Assembly: GCF_038002225.1 (NCBI RefSeq)
Contig: NZ_JBBOCA010000001.1
Location: forward strand, 5,456,001-5,520,000
Direction: 5' to 3'
From: Paenibacillus sp. FSL R7-0204
GTDB lineage: Bacteria; Bacillota; Bacilli; Paenibacillales; Paenibacillaceae
DNA: 64,000 nt
Shown: positions 51,401 through 59,101 of the stretch, one piece after another
How the letters are laid out: every line of letters begins with the position of its first letter
How positions within the stretch are numbered: the stretch's first letter is position 1
The notes under the pieces: model-generated
What the model was told of the DNA's origin: nothing
Database searches by the model: none
The model's input: only the letters and a program-made list of their open reading frames with translations
Program-made: the position numbers and the translations under genes

Positions 51401-53730
51401 GAATCGTCATGCTTGAAGTCTGCCTCTGTCCACAGTGACAGATCACTATAATCGCCTACTGCTTCGAGAGATTTACCATCGGCATAGATTTCGGCATCTG
51501 CATCGGATGCATCCTTATGACTGGCCTTATACTCATTGATCCAACCGTTATAAATGCTGGCATAGCTGGTTTTGTATGTTTTCATTTTCCCATATTGCAT
51601 CAGCTCCCGGGCTGTATCCCAGGTCATATCAGCTGCCCAGGTATGCAGATACCAGGTGCCGCTACCCTCTGCAGTGGTCGCCTGGGCGGGAGGCGATAAT
51701 AGATTGGTGCTGTTATTGGCCACCATCAGATTGAACTCCCCCAGCTCACCGGGATATAAGCCTTCCCGGGGCTGTTGCCCTGTCAGAGAATAGCGCTTGA
51801 CCGCCGCGAACGCGTCGGCTTCCTTCCCGTCCAGCGGATCGTTCGGGCTCTGGCTCCAGTAATAATAGACTAGGCCTAGTCCGGAGGAATCTACTGAACT
51901 GCCGGTCATGTTCAGTGGCCGGTAGATGCCGCGGCTTGGGCGGGTTTGTCCAGCCTCGTCTGGATCAAGCGCCGGAGCAACCACTCCGGGATCTTGGGCA
52001 TCAATCGTAATTCTGCCTGATTTAGCCCACACTCGATCCGTTGCACCCGTGACATCGTAGACATAGCTGAAATTCGGGTCCGTGTTATCGATGGACAGCT
52101 TAGCCCAGTCAATCTTGGTGTTGGGCACCTGCTTGGAAGGGTCTGTAGGTGCAGGGTTCGCCGACTTACTGGTATTGACCGGGTCCAAGAGCAGATTTCC
52201 GGCGTAATCCTGAATCACACCCTTGTCCCCGTAAGCAGGCGTATCGCCGGCCCTGGACGAATGGGTTAGAGCTATAACTTTTAGCAGCGCCACATCCAGA
52301 TCGTCCTCCGTTACGGTCGCACGGAAGGTCCATAGCGATGAATTTTCGCCCTTCACATAATAGGCCTTCATACCATTGTTGAAGTACAGGAACAACCCGT
52401 CAGCCGACAGCCCCTTCCTCGCGATAGTCTCCTCCGTCAATTGCACCTTGAAATCCAGAGTATCGCCTTTGTTCAGCGTGCTTCCTGTGACAATATCAGG
52501 CTGAATGCCGTTGGCAACGAAGCTGTATTTCGGCGGTACTGCGTCAACGATCAGCCGGAAGCCATCGTTCGCGTTGCCTGGATCGATCGTTGCATCGAAC
52601 GGATTAACCGCCTTGCCGCGAATGAAGGAATCCCCTGCTGAATCAGAGGCCCTCTGACCGAAATTGCTGACAATCAGCGGGTTACCCGCAGCATCGTGGA
52701 AATCGGCATCGATAATCTTCTGCTTCAGTGACTTGTCGTTCAAGTTGATTCCTGACGGAAGCGCACTCAGCTCACCGCCGTTCATAATGGGTAAATTCCC
52801 CGTATGCTGGTAATTGACCGCCTCATAGGCATAGCTTAGCTTGTTCATATATTGGGTCCAGTTCGTTGAGGCGGGCAGCGTCATACCTTGGTTATCGCCT
52901 GCTGCAGGCAGCCCTGTTCCTGCCGGATTAGTGAACAGATTGTGCAGGTTCAGATCGGAAGCCTCGCCAGAATACGCCTTAAGCGGTTCACTGAACGGGT
53001 AGGTCAAATCCATCTTGTCCCCCCATTTCAGCAGCAGCTCATTCTCTTCAATAGTGGCATTGTCACGCTGCGTGCCATTGGAATCGAAGACGTAGTCATT
53101 GATGGTTGGAGCGGTAATATCGCGGAAATATAAGTGAACACCGACCATAGTCGCGGTTCCGTCCACTACAATGTTGATGTTAATGACATCATTCGGATCA
53201 AGGGTTTGCCAACCAGTGTTAAACCTATCATCATCGCCCTCGCCGTATTTGTGGTACCCTGACACACTGGTCGAAATTTCGGCACTCACAAAATCGTCAT
53301 CAGATTCATATAGATTACGTACAAAAAAACGGAATTGTCCCTGACCGCTCAATGCAAGCTGCTTTAGCGCGGGTATTTGAGAGACTCTAATCTCCCCGTC
53401 GAAGTCATCATCAACTTTATCCGTACCATAGAGGTCTCCCTTATCATCCATCGAAAAGGATACACCTTGAAGAGGCGACTGCTTCGATCTCTGAAACCAC
53501 ATAAAGGCGTCATACTCACTAGCATCTGAGCCTCCATCAAACTCGTTGTCATTGGGTACCTGGGGATTGGAGGCTATGGTGCTCTGATTATAGATTGTCG
53601 TTCCGTATATATTCACATCCTCGTAGCGTCCCGCTGCCTCCGCCCGCTCTGCTCCTGACCATGGCACCCCCACTGTCAGCATTGCTGTAGCCAGTATGGC
53701 GGACAAATATTTCTTCGCCCATTTGTTCAT
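48469..53730 (-). CDS. Giant exported Ig-like repeat protein without wall anchor
   Basis: A 1753-residue protein, ATG 53730 with AGAGGTG five bases upstream. Signal peptide KKYLSAILATAMLTVGVPWS, cleavage near AEAAG. An N-terminal unknown domain (about residues 35-200) is followed by many Ig-like modules with the recurrent linker 'D-x-T-x-P-x' (DNTAPVLGASISGINHTAEV, NIDRTPPEVSLIK, NIDSTPPEG) as in bacterial Ig-like and OmpL47-type repeats. Around residues 1563-1625 is a DUF5011-type module (GKQTVTYTVTDQVGNKASIT). Unlike its two neighbours it ends in FIGGLES with no SLH, LPXTG or membrane segment, so it must be secreted or held by other surface components. It is the first of the three giant genes, 97 bases downstream of the protease. 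Confidence 0.85.
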   Translation of the reverse strand: MNKWAKKYLSAILATAMLTVGVPWSGAERAEAAGRYEDVNIYGTTIYNQSTIASNPQVPNDNEFDGGSDASEYDAFMWFQRSKQSPLQGVSFSMDDKGDLYGTDKVDDDFDGEIRVSQIPALKQLALSGQGQFRFFVRNLYESDDDFVSAEISTSVSGYHKYGEGDDDRFNTGWQTLDPNDVININIVVDGTATMVGVHLYFRDITAPTINDYVFDSNGTQRDNATIEENELLLKWGDKMDLTYPFSEPLKAYSGEASDLNLHNLFTNPAGTGLPAAGDNQGMTLPASTNWTQYMNKLSYAYEAVNYQHTGNLPIMNGGELSALPSGINLNDKSLKQKIIDADFHDAAGNPLIVSNFGQRASDSAGDSFIRGKAVNPFDATIDPGNANDGFRLIVDAVPPKYSFVANGIQPDIVTGSTLNKGDTLDFKVQLTEETIARKGLSADGLFLYFNNGMKAYYVKGENSSLWTFRATVTEDDLDVALLKVIALTHSSRAGDTPAYGDKGVIQDYAGNLLLDPVNTSKSANPAPTDPSKQVPNTKIDWAKLSIDNTDPNFSYVYDVTGATDRVWAKSGRITIDAQDPGVVAPALDPDEAGQTRPSRGIYRPLNMTGSSVDSSGLGLVYYYWSQSPNDPLDGKEADAFAAVKRYSLTGQQPREGLYPGELGEFNLMVANNSTNLLSPPAQATTAEGSGTWYLHTWAADMTWDTARELMQYGKMKTYKTSYASIYNGWINEYKASHKDASDADAEIYADGKSLEAVGDYSDLSLWTEADFKHDDSNWIYDKTAMQLDNTAPVLGASISGINHTAEVKAIVEASDEHSGIDPDSLQFQWVKTGLSPSELDWRAMPADRMVTTLNNVIEDGEYILYLRTCDRAGNKAQYQMSEPAVVDSTNKVSIAFAPEASEAYIQSRDIEVTVSGTNVEELQYAFSPSAARPADNLYQTMEVADKDESVTESVYSSVVTAVYGLNGEQYLHVKVKEEMTGRYYEYSSLYRFDNAAPEVTFSLNGVSYPRSAYKVLVTATDQYAASGMFVQYQWIPENAAPPDESSSGWSPLPDDGKAVIDSGQLAPGTSAGFVLYVLARDGLRNEAVTHTGVFRLFKADTSPVEVLQSDLIAFQSTAGGGGKATLQLDLKSVSKDGFEYSVSSDNGATWSVWRPYTNFVQVNVTQADPGELQLKAKFRSPSGVESSPVAIDTSPYDAAADPLHALASYSTFKPTKSGGVSLSISVATGVKVTPAADNPALAERVKGNHFTITQNGLYTFDLVDLSDPERTAELLAVVSNIDSTPPEGVVEYNITGPTRGNVTAKLIASEPVRIVNNGGRDNYIFKDNGSFTFEIEDEAGNMGSVVASVSNIDRTPPEVSLIKTYAYGLNSSKFFKTLLDNQGNVVLAAGVVLSAQTSSPERESFQVVQGKNPAVLLQNGTFRIVVQDPQGNTAALEDNITHIAAALDQPAITMEYVDENGQPLDSSKRVVIGGKTYAKGAVKVTLRGHIDEPNQMFIGAVPVIQGNGYANKISGVDGNYSYSAIYHANGSTRTVLSDLLGRTVLSSIQVDGLDNTAPEITLKRAVTTVLQGQKDFDPLRDLGGYTARDNVSAEGSLKVTVSKLDLTRSGKQTVTYTVTDQVGNKASITQQVVVMDANGLLITGNGQVLSSSLAETVLFDTNRITFSVLGYDKMSVNGKKLVNEQATYTLLYHSGLYREGQMKYIAEEIPLKELTANQYQVVFPKTGWYTIIVRSQEREREIVTFFIGGLES

Positions 53731-53827
53731 GCATACACCTCTTGTAGGAATTTTGGTTGCTGCTCTTTCTATGTAAAAACATCGCCGGAGCTATCTGCCT
53801 CTAGACATGTGCAGCTCGGACGTTGTA

Positions 53828-54508
53828 TTACCGTTGGCTACCCTCCTGACTGACAATCAGCTTCAGCGTTTCTGCATCCACAGCCAGATGAATGCCGCTC
53901 ATCGTGCGGAGAGAACCTGAGAGTAGCCCCGCTGCATAACCCTCCTGATCAACCAGTGGCCCTCCGGACATACCGTTGACCAGCGTTGCCGACACCAGAA
54001 CACGCTCTCTCCCGTTAATAGGAACGCTAGGCGCATTCACTATTCCTTCGGTTATGATCTTCGTCCCTTTCATGGGATATCCGATGGCAAACACTCTCAC
54101 TCCGTGCTTAACCGGCCCTGTGCGCAAGGGCAAATACGGATAAGGACTCTCCTTGCCCGCAGCAGGCAGCTCCAGCACCGCCGTATCCGCCGCTTCATTC
54201 TGAGCCCGAATTCTGCAAGTAACCTCGGAGCCGTCATTCCCTACACAGCCAAGCCGCGATGCGCCGACCACCACATGATACGCAGTCAACGCTGTACCGT
54301 CAGGCTGAATCAGGAAGCCGCTGCCCACATCCTTCAACGTACCGTCCTCACGATACGCCCGCACATAGAGCACCGCCTCCTCCGCATAGGAATAGATGCT
54401 CTCTGCATCGTACCGGATCGGCGTCTCCGCCTGGGAGATCGACGTGCGGTCCTGCAACAGCAATACGGCAAAAACCGCCAAAATGACTGCTCCTACCTTT
54501 GTCCGCAT
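53828..54508 (-). CDS. Exported trypsin-like serine protease (S1C type, no PDZ)
   Basis: About 226 residues. ATG 54508 has GGTGG five bases upstream and starts directly at a signal sequence (TKVGAVILAVFAVLLLQD); the longer frame to 54709 crosses a terminator and promoter and is rejected as the start. The catalytic triad is visible: His in TALTAYHVVVGASRL, Asp in AADTAVLEL, and Ser in VNGMSGGPLVDQEGYAAGLL. The protein ends after the protease domain with no PDZ domain, so it is shorter than HtrA/DegP. It is the first gene after the direct-repeat promoter and lies 97 bases before the giant proteins, suggesting that it processes or quality-controls them outside the membrane; this is inference. 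Confidence 0.8.
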   Translation of the reverse strand: MRTKVGAVILAVFAVLLLQDRTSISQAETPIRYDAESIYSYAEEAVLYVRAYREDGTLKDVGSGFLIQPDGTALTAYHVVVGASRLGCVGNDGSEVTCRIRAQNEAADTAVLELPAAGKESPYPYLPLRTGPVKHGVRVFAIGYPMKGTKIITEGIVNAPSVPINGRERVLVSATLVNGMSGGPLVDQEGYAAGLLSGSLRTMSGIHLAVDAETLKLIVSQEGSQR

Positions 54509-54557
54509 TAGGCCACCACCCTTTCTAAACATGACTTTGGTCACACTCCTATGCTTC

Positions 54558-54592
54558 ATTATAGAAACATATTCTCTCAAATTTCTCTCAAA
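54558..54592 (-). promoter_or_regulatory. Promoter with two 11-bp direct repeats, probable operator of the SARP-type regulator
   Basis: On the minus strand TTTGAGAGAAA (54582-54592) is followed directly by TTTGAGAGAAT (54571-54581), then seven bases, then a perfect TATAAT (54558-54563). There is no good -35 hexamer. Direct repeats with an 11-bp period that replace the -35 are the hallmark of SARP-family activated promoters. The regulator encoded just upstream has a SARP/BTAD output. The promoter reads into the protease and giant surface genes. Confidence 0.7.
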
Positions 54593-54641
54593 AATGAGTC
54601 GACGATGTCGAACAGGGTCACAAAATGGGGTACGGGAAGCA

Positions 54642-54674
54642 GAAAAAACCGTCAGCCATAATCTGGTTGACGGT
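54642..54674 (-). terminator. Terminator of the hybrid kinase-regulator operon
   Basis: ACCGTCAACCA pairs with TGGCTGACGGT with one A-C mismatch around a GATTA loop and is followed by six T residues on the minus strand. It lies about 32 bases after the regulator's stop and upstream of the direct-repeat promoter, so it separates the two transcription units. Confidence 0.85.
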
Positions 54675-54705
54675 CCTTGTTTTATATATCGTTCAGTACT
54701 GCTTG

Positions 54706-55815
54706 TCACTCCCTATTCTCATTTACGAGCTCTTTCATTTCGCGGGGCGGGGCAATTCCAAACTCTTTGCAGTATCGGTTCTCAAATTCAGAATAATGTC
54801 TAGTCATTTTCTCCCGCTTGCCGCTCGATACGTATACTTTCATCAACAGGAGGTTAATATTTTCGTCGAATGGATATAACGTCAGATACGCACTTAAACG
54901 CTGCTCCGCACTTTCCCAATCCTTACGGGCCAGACACAGCCTGCCTAAATTTTGAGCCATAGACATGAATCGCTTGCTGTACTCTTCTTCTAGACGGTGC
55001 TTCCAGAGGTAGTCCTTCCTCTCAAACAGATGTCCTCTATACAATGCGCACAAGCTATCCAGATGCGATATATCTTCCTGGGCATCGGATCGAGCAGGGA
55101 CATAACCTTGAAACTCCAATAGATCATACGAGGTCACAAAAGTCTCCAGTTGATAGCCCTGTCCTGTTTTCCCCACATCCAAACCAAGTTTATGTTCCTT
55201 CAAAAGCTTCTTCAGCCGATAAATTGTATTATGCAAATTATGTACGGCACGCTCCTCATCCATCTCCGGCCATAAAGCTTCTACCAATTGCCACTTTTCC
55301 GCCTCCTGATTGGGATAACACAGCAGGTAGGCGAAAAGTTCCTCCGTCTTACGTGTAGGCCAACGAACCAGCATGCCCTGGGAATTGCGAACCTCGAAGC
55401 TGCCAAAGCAGCGGATGGAGACCCTATTCTTTGGGGTAACGACAGCAGACTGATTCATTATCTTCAGAAGACGATCCGTAATCCGCTGAACACTGGCTGG
55501 TGTAATGGGCTTGAGAATATAATCAAAAGCAAATACATTAAAGGCTTCCAGAGCATATTCCTTATAGGCCGTAGAAAATACAATCCGTGTCTGCTCACAA
55601 CATTCATTTATTCTATGGGCCAACTCCAAGCCCGACAATCTGGGCATCTCAATATCCAAAAACGCAAGATCAGGCTTAAGGGAGGGCAACGCCCCCAGCG
55701 CTTCGAAGGGATTACTGTACGCACCCACAATTTGTAAATTCGGATTCCTTCCTATCAATACCTTCATTAACTCAAGGATGGGTTTCTCATCCTCAACAAC
55801 AACTACTCTGAACAA
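54706..55815 (-). CDS. Response regulator with SARP-type winged helix and BTAD domain
   Basis: About 369 residues. The TTG at 55815 is chosen because AAAGGGAG lies nine bases upstream and it gives the typical start FRVVVVEDEKP; the ATG at 55824 abuts that site. The receiver domain (residues 1-120) has VEDEKP, the phospho-acceptor in LAFLDIEMPRLSGLELA and the Lys in DYILKPITP. A winged helix follows (RCFGSFEVRNSQG, TRKTEELFAYLLCYPNQEAE, RAVHNLHNTIYRLKKLLKEH), then a helical bacterial transcriptional activation domain (residues about 240-365, ending HYSEFENRYCKEFGIAPP). This is the output of SARP regulators, well known from Streptomyces. Direct repeats 115-135 bases downstream of its stop codon are the likely target. 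Confidence 0.88.
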   Translation of the reverse strand: MFRVVVVEDEKPILELMKVLIGRNPNLQIVGAYSNPFEALGALPSLKPDLAFLDIEMPRLSGLELAHRINECCEQTRIVFSTAYKEYALEAFNVFAFDYILKPITPASVQRITDRLLKIMNQSAVVTPKNRVSIRCFGSFEVRNSQGMLVRWPTRKTEELFAYLLCYPNQEAEKWQLVEALWPEMDEERAVHNLHNTIYRLKKLLKEHKLGLDVGKTGQGYQLETFVTSYDLLEFQGYVPARSDAQEDISHLDSLCALYRGHLFERKDYLWKHRLEEEYSKRFMSMAQNLGRLCLARKDWESAEQRLSAYLTLYPFDENINLLLMKVYVSSGKREKMTRHYSEFENRYCKEFGIAPPREMKELVNENRE

Positions 55816-55881
55816 ATCGTCCATCTCCCTTTACCAGTGACTATATAAATTTTCATGTGGATACTTAGTAATGACCTTTGA

Positions 55882-58800
55882 CTACCTATCATCAGAGCCT
55901 CCGTGGCTAACAGGCAAATAGATCATTACCTGCGTCCCGCTGCCTTCCCCGGAATGAATCGTTAAGCTGGCTCCAGGTATGGCATCCAGACGTTTGCGAA
56001 TATTATGAATGGCTATACTGCCTTCCAGCTTACCCTGTCCGGTTAACTGATATAGCAGGTCATTGGGTATGCCGACACCGTTATCTTCTATAGTAATCTT
56101 CATATAACCATCACCCGCTTGAATCTTGACGGACACTCTGCCTTGCTCCTCCTTCTCGAACAATCCATGCCGGATTGCATTCTCTACAAAGGGCTGGATG
56201 CAGAGCGAAGGAATCAGGGCAGCCCCCAGCTCCTCATCCACCTCACAAATATAATCGAAGCGCTCCCCGAAACGGGCCTGTTCAATTTCCACATAGGCTT
56301 GAACCAGCTCCAGCTCACGGTACAGAGGAATCACAAGTGTAGAACGGTCCATATCCAGAATAAAACGGATGTATTGGCTGAGCATCGTTAATAGATAAGC
56401 GGCTTTTTCTCCATCTGTATAACAAAATGAGATAATACTGCTCATGGCATTATACAGAAAATGCGGTTTGATCTGGGCTTGATGAAAAGCCTGCTCATTG
56501 CGTATCGCTTCCTGTATCGATGTCTTCATGGCAAGCAGCGTGTGAATCCGGGCAATTAATGTCTCTCCCTCAAACGGCTTGGTCACATAGTCATTTGCCC
56601 CGGCCCGGAAACCGAGGGCAATATCCTTAGGCGTGTCTTTGACGGTAGCGAACAGGATCGGCAGATCAAGGATGGAATAGCGGCTGCGCAGGGTCCGGCA
56701 TAACTCAATGCCTGAAGTGCCGGGCATCATGATATCCAGAATAACAAGGTCGATATTCGGATACTCCTGCATTTTGATTAACGCTTCCTTGGCAGAGAAG
56801 GCCGAAACCACATTATATTCCTGCCTCCGGAGAATATGGAGCAGTGTATGAATGTTGGAGGCTTCATCGTCCACAATCAGTATCGTCTGCCCGTCATGCT
56901 CCAGTACATCTAACACTGTATAATCAACCGGCGCATGCGGTATATATGCTGCAGTTGCAGCGGCTTCCTGGTATTCAGGAATACGGTCCACCTTCGGAAG
57001 CGTAAATAACATTCGTGTTCCCTTGCCCTTCTCGGACCAGTCCACCCGAATCACGCCGCCCATCCGTTCCACAAGCTTCCTGCTGATATACAGACCCACC
57101 CCCATCCCGGTGTATCCGTCCTGTGGCAGCAGCTTCTCCACCTGCTCAAAATATTCAAAGATAGCAGAATAGTTCTCTTCTGCTATCCCCGTTCCTGTGT
57201 CCTCCACCTTAATGGTGACTTCATTCCCGGCTACACTTGCTGTAATTTGAATCGATCCGTATTCCGTATGTTTCATTGCATTATGGATTAAATTATACAT
57301 CACCTGCCGCAGCCTGCTCTCATCCGCGAGTACCCAAACATCGGCTTCAACCTGGTTGAGGAGCTGCACCTGTTTTCCAGCCAACTCGAATTGAAGGACG
57401 TCAAAGACGATTTGCACGGCTACTCTAAGATCAACCACCGTCTGCTGCAGCCGCAGCTCTCCATGCTTCAGACGGCTGACATCGATCAGATCCTGGATCA
57501 GCATCGACAGCTTCGTGGAGGTGTCCTTAATCAGCCACAGATTCTGCTTCTGGCCTGCATGCAGATTCTCCTCCTCGTTCTCCAGTAAGTAAGAGGTCAT
57601 ATTCATAATTCCATGAAGCGGTGTCTTGATCTCATGCGAGGTGTTCATCAGGAATTCATCCTTAAGCTGGTTCGCCGTCCATAGCTTACGGGACAGAACC
57701 TCTGTTTTGGCGTACGCATTCGAGAACCTTACTGCAAGCAGAATATTAATGAGAACAATGAATGCTATGACTCCACATCTTCCTATAAAATTGCTATGCA
57801 CGACATTCTCGGAATAGAGGCTGTCATTCATCAGATAGATCATCAGCGCAGTGCCTCCGCCAATGAACAGCATCAGCTCCGCTCGGTCTGCCACCTGACT
57901 CTGCCTGCGGATATACAAATACACCATTCTCCCTACAATTGCGAACACAACAAGCCAGAGATAGAGTATGAAGAAATATTTCACACGAATATGCACCGCA
58001 TACGGCAATAGCACAATCATCGCAAGATACACTATAAACGGTGTAAGAATTAGCTTCAGCCTGCGTAGCGACATCAGGTGCGACTCCACGGTACAAAAGA
58101 AAACAATAATCAGTATCCCGCTAAGAAATTGGCTGAAATCCAGCAGCTTATACGAAATATCAAAGGGAACATGCGGCAGGAGACGCTGAAACACCTTTTC
58201 CCCATACAAGGAGTTCTGCAAGGCTAGAAACAGCAGGAATAATCCGCTAAGCAAATATTCCTTCTCTTTGCGCCCAACAAAATAGAAGCTGAGGTGATAG
58301 GCGCCGAACATGGCCAGGATTAGAATGATTCCGATATCAACACCGAACTGAATCATACTTCTACGGGAAATATTCTCTTGTTCTCCAAGAGTGAGGGAGT
58401 TAACAATGCCTCCGGTAACAAAGTTGTAGTTAGAGACTTGTATCACGATGTCGAGCTTCTTGGAATTCGGATGAAAAAATACCGAGTACGGTGTATTTCC
58501 GGGTTGAAAGACGTCTGAATCTAGAGCAGGAAGACCGCTGATCCCCTCCTCTCTGCCGCCAACAAACAGGCGGTGGGACATCCGGATGCTATTAATTTTT
58601 AAGCCAAGTATATCATCGGTATCCTTTAACAAGACCTGCAAACGGTAAGTGCCTGAACCCATTCGGCTCATACCGCCTTCCAGACTTTTGCCGCGCCAGG
58701 TACCAGGAACCTCCAAGTAAGCCGGCGGATCATGCAGACCTTGCCTGAAATCCTCAGAGCTCAGCAGCTTATCTTCATAAAACTCCCATTCACCATCCAA

Positions 58801-58974
58801 TTTCACCAATCCCTGCTTCACAAGGTCCCATGAGGACAGATCCAGGACTCCTTTGCGCGCCTCCACTCCACTCTGAGCGATCTGGGTCTGTGAGATAATC
58901 ATAAAGACTAAAGCAAAGATAATGACAAAAAATATACTGCTGCCCAACAATCTGCGGATATTTACCTTTCTCAA
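55882..58974 (-). CDS. 7TMR-DISM hybrid sensor kinase with two kinase modules
   Basis: About 1030 residues. The TTG at 58974 is chosen because GGAGG lies seven bases upstream within the longer frame. An N-terminal helix is followed by an extracellular beta-jelly-roll (GEWEFYEDKL, YLEVPGTWRGK, GTYRLQV) of the kind seen in 7TMR-DISM sensors, which often bind carbohydrates. Seven membrane helices follow (about residues 195-415). Next comes a classical kinase (H-box NTSHEIKTPLHGIMNM near residue 445, ATPase LIHNAMKH and VEDTGTGIA), a receiver domain (LVILDIMMPGTSGIEL, YVTKPF), and then a second, LytS-type kinase with its own His in QIKPHFLYNAMSSI and a second ATPase (FVENAIRHGL, IEDNGVGIP). It is co-transcribed with the SARP-type regulator 66 bases downstream. 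Confidence 0.88.
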   Translation of the reverse strand: MRKVNIRRLLGSSIFFVIIFALVFMIISQTQIAQSGVEARKGVLDLSSWDLVKQGLVKLDGEWEFYEDKLLSSEDFRQGLHDPPAYLEVPGTWRGKSLEGGMSRMGSGTYRLQVLLKDTDDILGLKINSIRMSHRLFVGGREEGISGLPALDSDVFQPGNTPYSVFFHPNSKKLDIVIQVSNYNFVTGGIVNSLTLGEQENISRRSMIQFGVDIGIILILAMFGAYHLSFYFVGRKEKEYLLSGLFLLFLALQNSLYGEKVFQRLLPHVPFDISYKLLDFSQFLSGILIIVFFCTVESHLMSLRRLKLILTPFIVYLAMIVLLPYAVHIRVKYFFILYLWLVVFAIVGRMVYLYIRRQSQVADRAELMLFIGGGTALMIYLMNDSLYSENVVHSNFIGRCGVIAFIVLINILLAVRFSNAYAKTEVLSRKLWTANQLKDEFLMNTSHEIKTPLHGIMNMTSYLLENEEENLHAGQKQNLWLIKDTSTKLSMLIQDLIDVSRLKHGELRLQQTVVDLRVAVQIVFDVLQFELAGKQVQLLNQVEADVWVLADESRLRQVMYNLIHNAMKHTEYGSIQITASVAGNEVTIKVEDTGTGIAEENYSAIFEYFEQVEKLLPQDGYTGMGVGLYISRKLVERMGGVIRVDWSEKGKGTRMLFTLPKVDRIPEYQEAAATAAYIPHAPVDYTVLDVLEHDGQTILIVDDEASNIHTLLHILRRQEYNVVSAFSAKEALIKMQEYPNIDLVILDIMMPGTSGIELCRTLRSRYSILDLPILFATVKDTPKDIALGFRAGANDYVTKPFEGETLIARIHTLLAMKTSIQEAIRNEQAFHQAQIKPHFLYNAMSSIISFCYTDGEKAAYLLTMLSQYIRFILDMDRSTLVIPLYRELELVQAYVEIEQARFGERFDYICEVDEELGAALIPSLCIQPFVENAIRHGLFEKEEQGRVSVKIQAGDGYMKITIEDNGVGIPNDLLYQLTGQGKLEGSIAIHNIRKRLDAIPGASLTIHSGEGSGTQVMIYLPVSHGGSDDR

Positions 58975-59051
58975 CAAACAGCCTCCAGTACAAATGATCG
59001 ATGTTATCATTCTAACTTAATGCACTCCCAAAAATCTCGCAAATGAACCAG

Positions 59052-59091
59052 AAAAAAAGCACCATCCAGCGGAGCTTCCTGGACAGTGCTT
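59052..59091 (-). terminator. Terminator of the GH35 gene
   Basis: On the minus strand AAGCACTGTCCAG pairs with CTGGATGGTGCTT with two mismatches, followed by seven T residues, 11 bases after the stop. Confidence 0.85.
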
Positions 59092-59101
59092 CCTTCTTGC
59101 A

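Noticed and set aside
53785..53815. GAGCTGC...GCAGATAGCTC hairpin between protease and first giant gene
   Set aside because: It is bulged, and the T-tract is displaced by several bases. It could be an mRNA processing or attenuation site, but the evidence is too weak to call a terminator.
54509..54709. Upstream extension of the protease frame to 54709
   Set aside because: It would run through a strong terminator and the direct-repeat promoter. The ATG at 54508 has a ribosome site and begins a signal peptide.
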